Source: JAFGPF01 sp964409485 (GTDB taxonomy: Bacteria > Chloroflexota > Dehalococcoidia > Dehalococcoidales > RBG-16-60-22). Taken from it: a stretch of 12,200 bases of DNA. Location: assembly GCA_964409485.1 (NCBI GenBank), contig CAYPDM010000048.1, positions 1-12,200 on the forward strand. Direction: 5' to 3'. The position numbers were made by a program, and so were the translations under genes. Below, piece by piece: positions 7,331 through 12,200 of the stretch. The notes beneath the pieces are model-generated. The model did no database searches. It was not told the DNA's origin and worked only from the letters and a program-made list of their open reading frames with translations. How positions within the stretch are numbered: position 1 is the stretch's first letter; every line of letters starts with the position of its first letter.

Positions 7331-10300
7331 CTATTTAATGTCAGAATGATAGCTCTGTAAAGACCTTACCTCCGGCTCGTATTGGCGGTATTCAGCGATG
7401 CCCTTCGCCGCGGCCATGGCCGCGGCCAGGGTGGTTATGTAGGGCACCTTATATTTAATGGCAGTTTTTCGTATGTAGGAATCATCATACTGGCTAAGCT
7501 TGCCGCTCGGTGTATTGATAACCAGTTGAATTTCCCCGTTCATGATGGCGTCAACAATGTTAGGTCGTCCCTCGTGCATTTTCAGTATCAGTTCGGTGTT
7601 AATACCCTTCCCGGCCAGAAAATCGTGCGTCCCTTGAGTTGCCAGTATCTTAAAACCCAGCTCGTTAAACTGCCGGGCGACATCATAGACGGGGGTTCTG
7701 TCTTTGGAGGCGACTGTTATTAAAACCGTTCCTTCTGTCGGCAGGGATTGCCGTGTTGCCTGCTGCGCCTTGAAATAGGCAAGGCCGAAAGCACCGGCGA
7801 TACCAAGCACCTCGCCCGTGGAGCGCATCTCCGGTCCGAGCAAGGGGTCTACTTCCGGCAGCATATTGAAGGGAAAGACGGATTCCTTAACCCCGAAGTG
7901 AGGAATCACCAGCGGTTTAAGGTTGAGTTCCGTCAGTGACTTGCCCAGCATTAACTGTGTGGCGATGCGCGCCATGGAGACATTGCATACTTTTGATACT
8001 ATCGGTACCGTACGGGAGGCGCGGGGGTTGGCTTCCAGTACGTAGACGGTATCATCGGCAATAGCGTACTGCATGTTCATCAGCCCGACCACATTAAGCT
8101 CACGTGCTATTATTTTCGTGTAGGATTTAATCGTCTCGACATGTTTTGGCGCCAGGCTGACCGGAGGGATGACGCAGGCGGAGTCGCCCGAATGTATCCC
8201 GGCAAGCTCAATGTGCTGCATGATGGCCGGGACGAAGGCGTCAGTGCCGTCGGCGACGGCGTCGGCCTCGGCTTCGATGGCATTTTCCAGGAACTTGTCA
8301 ATAAGAATGGGGCGGTTGGGAGTAACTCCTACAGCCGCCGCTACATACTCCCGGAGCATATCCTCGTCATAGACCACCTCCATGCCGCGTCCCCCGAGGA
8401 CATAAGAAGGTCTCACCATCAGCGGATAGCCTATCTGCCGGGCCACACCGAGGGCTTCGTCCAGATTGCTGGCCATGCCTGAAGCCGGCATTGGTATGCC
8501 CAGTTCCTCCATTCTGTGACGGAAGCGGTCTCTATCTTCGGCAAGGTCGATGGATTCGGGCGAAGTGCCCAGGATATTAACACCGGCCTCGGCCAGTTCA
8601 TTGGCGATGTTCAGCGGTGTCTGTCCGCCGAATTGAACGATTACGCCTTCCGGTTTTTCCTTTTCGTAAATGCTTAGCACGTCTTCCACGGTGAGAGGCT
8701 CGAAATACAGTTTGTCCGAGGTATCGTAATCCGTGGAGACCGTCTCCGGATTGCAGTTGACCATTATCGTCTCATATCCCTCGTCATGCAGGGCGAAGGC
8801 GGCGTGCACGCAGCAGTAATCAAACTCTATTCCCTGGCCGATGCGGTTGGGGCCTCCGCCCAGGACCATCACTTTCTTGCGGTCGCTGGTCGATATTTTA
8901 TCCGTGCCGTTATAGGTCGAGTAATAATAAGCGGCATTTTCCACTCCGCTTACCGGCACGGCATCCCACGCCTCTTTAACGCCGAGGGAAATCCGTTTCC
9001 GGCGTATTTCTCTCTCTCCTGTGCCGAGTAACTGTGAAAGGTATCGGTCGGCAAAACCGTCCTTTTTCGCCTGAATCAGCAATTCATCCGGTAATTGCTT
9101 GCCCTTATATTCCAGAATCTGTTCTTCTAACTCGACGAGTTCCTTCATCTGCTGGATAAACCAGGGTTTGATATATGTCTTCTCATAGAGCTCCTGAACG
9201 CCGGCGCCCTTGCGTAAAGCCTCGTACATGATGAACTGTCGTTCGCTGCCGGGTTCACTTAACAGCGCCATGAGTTCGTCCAGGGACTTGCGATTAAAAT
9301 CTTTAGCGAACCCCAGGCCGTATCTGCCGATTTCCAGGGAGCGGATGGCTTTTTGAAAAGCCTCTTTATAATTTTTACCGATGCTCATGACCTCGCCGAC
9401 AGCCCGCATCTGTGTTCCCAGTTTGTCCTCGGCTTCCTTAAATTTCTCGAAAGCCCAGCGTGCGAATTTTACGACAACATAGTCGCCCGAGGGCGTGTAT
9501 TTCTCCAGGGTGCCTTCACGCCAGTAGGGGATTTCGTCCATGGTAAGGCCGGCGGCCAGTTTGGAGGATATCAGGGCAATGGGGAATCCCGTGGCCTTGG
9601 ATGCCAGCGCCGAGGAGCGTGAAGTCCGGGGGTTGATTTCAATAACCACGACCCGCCCGGTCTGGGGGTCGTGAGCAAACTGTATATTGGTGCCGCCGAT
9701 TACCCTGATGGCTTCAACTATTTTATACGAGTAGTCCTGCAAGCGTTTTTGCAGTTCTTCGCTGATAGTCAGCATGGGAGCTGTGCAATAGGAATCCCCG
9801 GTGTGCACGCCCATAGCATCGACGTTTTCAATAAAACAGACCGTTATCATTTGATTTTTAGCGTCACGGACCACCTCAAGCTCCAGTTCTTCCCAGCCCA
9901 GTACCGACTCCTCGATAAGTATCTGGCCTATAAGACTGGCCGCAATACCGCGACTGGCAACGGTGCGCAGTTCCTCGATATTGTAAACAAGGCCGCCCCC
10001 CGTACCGCCCATCGTATAAGCAGGACGGACCACCACCGGGTACCCCAGTTTCGAGGCTATCTCCTCTGCCCCTTCTACGCTTTCGGTAATTTCGCTGCTG
10101 GGCATCTCTATGCCCAGTGAGGTCATCGTTTGCTTGAAGGCCAGCCTGTCCTCGCCGCGAATGATAGCATCGACCTCAACGCCGATTACTTTGACGCCGT
10201 ATTTCTCCAGCACGCCGGCCTGCGCCAGCTCGGCGCTAAGGTTGAGTCCGGTCTGCCCACCGAGGTTGGGTAGTATAGCGCCCGGTCTTTCTTTTTCAAT

Positions 10301-10531
10301 AATCCTCGTCATAGTCTCAAGATTGAGCGGTTCTATATAGGTCACGTCGGCCATGCCCGGGTCGGTCATAATGGTCGCCGGATTTGAATTTACCAGGACG
10401 ATTTCATAGCCGAGGCCGCGGAGCGCTTTACAGGCCTGCGTACCGGAATAATCAAATTCGCATGCCTGCCCGATAATAATAGGCCCGGACCCTATAATCA
10501 TTACCTTGGTGATATCGTCTCTCTTGGGCAT
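7331..10531 (-). CDS. carB: Carbamoyl-phosphate synthase large subunit
   Basis: Makes carbamoyl phosphate from bicarbonate, ammonia (delivered from glutamine by CarA) and two ATP, for pyrimidine and arginine synthesis. At 1066 residues it is full length. It has the classic duplicated layout: a first half opening with VMIIGSGPIIIGQACEFDYS and an ATP-grasp domain with GGTGGGL and EINPRTSRSSALASKATG; a helical oligomerisation domain around residues 400-550; a second half opening with VMVLGGGPNRIGQGIEFDY, then a second ATP-grasp with GGRGMEV and EANPRASRTVPIVSK; and a C-terminal MGS-like allosteric domain (about 935-1050) with ATQGTHDFL and INTPSG. ATG 10531 follows GAGGAG by eight bases. No carA is present on either side: the next 574 bases upstream are gene-free and the downstream neighbour is convergent, so carB is transcribed alone here. 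Confidence 0.98.
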   Translation of the reverse strand: MPKRDDITKVMIIGSGPIIIGQACEFDYSGTQACKALRGLGYEIVLVNSNPATIMTDPGMADVTYIEPLNLETMTRIIEKERPGAILPNLGGQTGLNLSAELAQAGVLEKYGVKVIGVEVDAIIRGEDRLAFKQTMTSLGIEMPSSEITESVEGAEEIASKLGYPVVVRPAYTMGGTGGGLVYNIEELRTVASRGIAASLIGQILIEESVLGWEELELEVVRDAKNQMITVCFIENVDAMGVHTGDSYCTAPMLTISEELQKRLQDYSYKIVEAIRVIGGTNIQFAHDPQTGRVVVIEINPRTSRSSALASKATGFPIALISSKLAAGLTMDEIPYWREGTLEKYTPSGDYVVVKFARWAFEKFKEAEDKLGTQMRAVGEVMSIGKNYKEAFQKAIRSLEIGRYGLGFAKDFNRKSLDELMALLSEPGSERQFIMYEALRKGAGVQELYEKTYIKPWFIQQMKELVELEEQILEYKGKQLPDELLIQAKKDGFADRYLSQLLGTGEREIRRKRISLGVKEAWDAVPVSGVENAAYYYSTYNGTDKISTSDRKKVMVLGGGPNRIGQGIEFDYCCVHAAFALHDEGYETIMVNCNPETVSTDYDTSDKLYFEPLTVEDVLSIYEKEKPEGVIVQFGGQTPLNIANELAEAGVNILGTSPESIDLAEDRDRFRHRMEELGIPMPASGMASNLDEALGVARQIGYPLMVRPSYVLGGRGMEVVYDEDMLREYVAAAVGVTPNRPILIDKFLENAIEAEADAVADGTDAFVPAIMQHIELAGIHSGDSACVIPPVSLAPKHVETIKSYTKIIARELNVVGLMNMQYAIADDTVYVLEANPRASRTVPIVSKVCNVSMARIATQLMLGKSLTELNLKPLVIPHFGVKESVFPFNMLPEVDPLLGPEMRSTGEVLGIAGAFGLAYFKAQQATRQSLPTEGTVLITVASKDRTPVYDVARQFNELGFKILATQGTHDFLAGKGINTELILKMHEGRPNIVDAIMNGEIQLVINTPSGKLSQYDDSYIRKTAIKYKVPYITTLAAAMAAAKGIAEYRQYEPEVRSLQSYHSDIK

Positions 10532-10577
10532 GTAGTAATCTCCTCTACTTGACTCTATTGATTAATTTGTGGTTTAA

Positions 10578-10598
10578 AAGCGATTGCATTTTTCGCTT
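10578..10598 (-). other. Hairpin in the carB leader
   Basis: AAGCGA/TCGCTT arms (10598-10593 and 10583-10578 on the minus strand) form a 6-bp stem with a 9-base loop, followed by only three T residues. It lies about 47 bases before the carB start. An attenuator-type role is possible, but the stem is weak and the T-run short. Confidence 0.2.
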
Positions 10599-10688
10599 AT
10601 TCAGATAGAAATTGATACGCTCGTGTGCGTTTGTCTATTCTGCCGGTCAACCTGATATTTCCCTCTGATAATTTATGCTATCAGGCCG

Positions 10689-10697
10689 ATTATAACA
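10689..10697 (-). promoter_or_regulatory. Extended -10 promoter for carB
   Basis: The minus strand reads TGTTATAAT from 10697 to 10689, a perfect -10 box with the upstream TG of an extended -10 element. No good -35 box was found, which extended -10 promoters can do without. The transcript would start near 10682 and have a leader of about 150 bases, which includes another possible 6-bp hairpin (CTGATA/TATCAG) close to its 5' end. Confidence 0.45.
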
Positions 10698-10756
10698 TAT
10701 TTTAGACTGGAATAACGGAATTTTACCTGGAAACGTCTACCACAATATGAACACTA

Positions 10757-10776
10757 AAATATTCTATAGAATATTT
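10757..10776. promoter_or_regulatory. Perfect 20-bp palindrome, candidate operator
   Basis: AAATATTCTATAGAATATTT is a perfect 10+10 palindrome with no central spacer. It lies about 60 bases upstream of the carB -10 box and about 145 bases upstream of the second SDR gene's -35 box. Symmetry of this length suggests binding of a dimeric regulator. AT-rich sequence raises the chance of accidental palindromes, though a 20-bp perfect one is uncommon. Confidence 0.45.
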
Positions 10777-10811
10777 AACGAGCCGTTATATACACAAATG
10801 GAAAGCATAAC

Positions 10812-10825
10812 GGGCCGCCCGGCCC
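10812..10825. other. GC-rich hairpin GGGCCG-CC-CGGCCC
   Basis: Six perfect G/C pairs close a 2-base centre (or five pairs a 4-base loop) in otherwise AT-rich DNA. There is no T-run on either side, so it is not a standard intrinsic terminator. It may insulate the two divergent units or be a protein site. Confidence 0.3.
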
Positions 10826-10920
10826 ATAAGAAATTATGAGTTTAAATTCCAGGGACTTTTACTCTTTAAAATGCCATAGTCAAGGGATTGTGTGAACGCA
10901 GAGATAGATAGGGCGTACAG

Positions 10921-10949
10921 TTGACATAATATATACAAAGTAATATGTT
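10921..10949 (+). promoter_or_regulatory. Sigma70-type promoter for the second SDR gene
   Basis: A perfect TTGACA -35 box (10921-10926) stands 17 bases before TATGTT (10944-10949), a 4 of 6 match to the -10 consensus. Transcription would begin near 10956 and give a leader of about 150 bases that contains the competing hairpins at 10983-11022. Confidence 0.5.
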
Positions 10950-10982
10950 CATCCCGGTATCAGCTCATTTTTCATAAAATGT

Positions 10983-11022
10983 GCGGGTATGCGTTACCCG
11001 GTTTCTTAACATGAGTACCCGC
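10983..11022 (+). promoter_or_regulatory. Two mutually exclusive hairpins in the leader of the second SDR gene
   Basis: The arm GCGGGTA (10983-10989) can pair with TACCCG at 10995-11000 (6 bp, 5-base loop) or with TACCCGC at 11016-11022 (7 bp, 26-base loop). Both pairings use the same left arm and cannot form together. The first is followed by GTTTCTT, a poor T-run. This could be a leader switch or a protein site with three half-sites; function is unproven. Confidence 0.3.
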
Positions 11023-11105
11023 TGTTTGGCGTTCATTCCCGAAAGATGCTAGAATCTGGGTGTTTTAGTTGACTTATGAAGTCTGACCACAGCGGAGGTA
11101 TTCAT

Positions 11106-12071
11106 ATGGACAAGATGCTGGATGTTGGTCCACTCGCAATGGACAAGACAAAACTGAAGAGAAATGCACTGGCCGGGGAAGTGGCTGTCATTACCGGCGG
11201 GGCAGGCAACGTGGGACTGGGCACGGCCAGAAGTCTGGCGTGGTTGGGAGCAAAAGTGGTTATTGCCGATGTAACCCCGGAGCCCGGAAAGGCAGCCGAG
11301 GAACTCATCAACAGCGAGAACGCGCCCGGGACCGCTCTGTTCGTATTGACCGACGTTTCCGACGAGACCTCCATGAAGGCCATGGCCAGGAAGACTTTCG
11401 ATACGTTCGGGAAGGTGGATATCCTGGTCAACAATGCCATGGCCATGTCCCTCGGGGCGCCGATATTGAAATCGACGGTCTATCAGATGGACCGGCAGTA
11501 CGAGATAGCGGCGCGCGGTACGCTTATCGGAATCCAGCTTTTCGTGCCTGGAATGCAGGAAAGGCATCACGGCGTGGTCACGTACATGTCAACAGCTTTC
11601 CGCTATCCGGTGGGACCGAGCAACTACTGCGCGGCAAAATCGGCGGCAACCTCTATAATGATGTCGCTGGCTATGGAACTGGGACCGGTGGAAAACACGG
11701 GTGTGGCTGTCTTTACCTTCATCCCGGCGGGCGTCGGCTTCCCCCGAAGCGTCACTCCGCCCTCTCCAGGAATGATGAAAAAATTCAAGTTCAAGATGCC
11801 CAGCATGCCCGGCTACGAAGCGAATATTCCGTCCGAGGACGGCGGGGCGGCTCTGGCCTACTGCATCACCCGGGCTGCCGAGCTGCACGGCTCGGGGATA
11901 ATGATCGGACAGGCGTTCCGGCAGATGGACTGGCCGTACCCTAAGCCGGAGACGGTGCCGAACACCGATTTCCAGCGCATTGACGACATGGTGCTGGCGC
12001 TGATGTTCGCGTACATGGGGCCGGGCTTCCCCGACCCGAAGGTACCGCTGGTGCCGATCAACCGAAAGTAG
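11106..12071 (+). CDS. Divergent short-chain dehydrogenase/reductase (SDR)
   Basis: Cytoplasmic NAD(P)-dependent oxidoreductase of 321 residues; substrate unknown. The cofactor motif is TGGAGNVG (T30-G37), which has the TGxxGxxG spacing of extended SDRs, although the rest is classical: Asp55 after the second strand (NAD type), NNAM at 109-112 in place of NNAG, Ser162, and Y174-C-A-A-K178. The tetrad Asn position seems to be Ala136. There is an N-terminal extension of about 20 residues before the Rossmann fold and a long C-terminus rich in Pro, Phe and Met (KKFKFKMPSMPGYEANIP). I start it at ATG 11106, seven bases after GGAGG; an upstream ATG at 11076 would add ten residues and has no site. 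It is monocistronic, with its own promoter and a convergent tRNA gene downstream. It is clearly different from the SDR at 1819-2793, not a recent copy. Confidence 0.92.
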   Translation: MDKMLDVGPLAMDKTKLKRNALAGEVAVITGGAGNVGLGTARSLAWLGAKVVIADVTPEPGKAAEELINSENAPGTALFVLTDVSDETSMKAMARKTFDTFGKVDILVNNAMAMSLGAPILKSTVYQMDRQYEIAARGTLIGIQLFVPGMQERHHGVVTYMSTAFRYPVGPSNYCAAKSAATSIMMSLAMELGPVENTGVAVFTFIPAGVGFPRSVTPPSPGMMKKFKFKMPSMPGYEANIPSEDGGAALAYCITRAAELHGSGIMIGQAFRQMDWPYPKPETVPNTDFQRIDDMVLALMFAYMGPGFPDPKVPLVPINRK

Positions 12072-12079
12072 AGCTAGCG

Positions 12080-12150
12080 CAGTACCACACGGGACAACTC
12101 TTACGGTAAAGCATGGTGGGCGGTACTGGACTCAAACCTTTAAGTGAGTC
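12080..12150. terminator. Inverted repeats between the second SDR gene and tRNA-Arg, possible terminators
   Basis: CAGTACC (12080-12086) pairs with GGTACTG (12122-12128) over a 35-base loop, and GACTCA (12129-12134) pairs with TGAGTC (12145-12150) over a 10-base loop. They lie in the short gap between two convergent genes, where terminators are expected. Neither is followed by a clear T-run, so the call is weak. Confidence 0.25.
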
Positions 12151-12155
12151 TGAAA

Positions 12156-12200
12156 TGGCGTCCCTGGAGGGGCTCGAACCCACGACCTGCTGCTTAGAAG
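12156..12200 (-). tRNA. tRNA-Arg (anticodon UCU), 5' part beyond the window
   Basis: The minus strand from 12200 gives the anticodon loop CTTCTAA (anticodon TCT, reading AGA codons), the 3' side of the anticodon stem (GCAGC), a short variable loop, the T arm with GTTCGAGC, the acceptor strand CAGGGAC, discriminator G and an encoded CCA ending at 12156. The 5' half (acceptor strand, D arm, 5' side of the anticodon stem) is cut off. One T-T mismatch lies at the 50-64 pair of the T stem. The arginine identity assumes the window edge is the first base of the 7-base anticodon loop, which the 3' spacing supports. Confidence 0.85.

Larger units (their letters stand above)
10532..11105. other. 574-base gene-free divergent region between carB and the second SDR gene
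   Basis: No reading frame here looks coding on either strand. The stretch is AT-rich and holds promoter candidates for both flanking genes (near 10690 on minus, near 10935 on plus), a perfect 20-bp palindrome, a GC-rich hairpin and a pair of competing hairpins just before the SDR gene; each has its own entry. I see no transfer RNA, phage or insertion-sequence remains. Confidence 0.6.

Noticed and set aside
11076..11105. ATG 11076 as start of the second SDR gene
   Set aside because: The GGAGG site lies just before ATG 11106; the upstream start would place this site inside the coding region.
1..12200. CRISPR arrays, insertion sequences or phage genes
   Set aside because: No regularly spaced repeats, transposase or integrase motifs were seen; the tRNA-Arg at the right edge shows no visible attachment-site duplication within the window.

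Overview
The window most likely comes from an anaerobic bacterium of medium GC content. The signs are a flavin/iron-sulfur NADH module of the bifurcating-hydrogenase or formate-dehydrogenase type, a probable selenoprotein, and strong GGAGG-type ribosome binding sites. Gene style (several short-chain dehydrogenases, a UGSC-family protein, a LuxR regulator with a GAF-like sensor) would fit an uncultured Chloroflexota such as Dehalococcoidia. That placement is an impression, not something the sequence proves.

Layout. Positions 1-2793 (minus) hold a two-gene operon: a short-chain dehydrogenase (SDR), then a long UGSC-family protein that runs off the left edge. The second gene is the main discovery. 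It looks like a 120-residue ORF, but the frame continues for 470 more codons beyond a single UGA and encodes conserved-looking protein throughout. The UGA sits in a U-P-G-C motif and is followed by a hairpin with the spacing and loop of a bacterial SECIS element, so I read it as selenocysteine. Positions 3009-3989 (minus) encode a LuxR-type regulator. It is divergent from a three-gene plus-strand operon (4172-7216) encoding NuoE-, NuoF- and NuoG-like subunits of a soluble NADH-oxidising module, with no catalytic partner in the window. Positions 7331-10531 (minus) encode the large subunit of carbamoyl-phosphate synthase (CarB), without carA next to it. A 574-base gene-free stretch follows, holding promoters for both flanking genes, a perfect 20-bp palindrome and several hairpins. 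Positions 11106-12071 (plus) encode a second, divergent SDR. The right edge cuts a minus-strand tRNA-Arg(UCU).

How the parts may work together. The SDR/UGSC operon could carry out a redox conversion of an unknown substrate, with the SDR handling NAD(H) chemistry and the selenocysteine domain a thiol/selenol step. The NuoEFG-like module would pass electrons between NADH and ferredoxin or another carrier. The LuxR gene lies between the two operons, and an inverted repeat with a further half-site lies in the divergent promoter region, so it may control the module and itself. CarB and the tRNA are housekeeping genes and suggest a chromosomal location.
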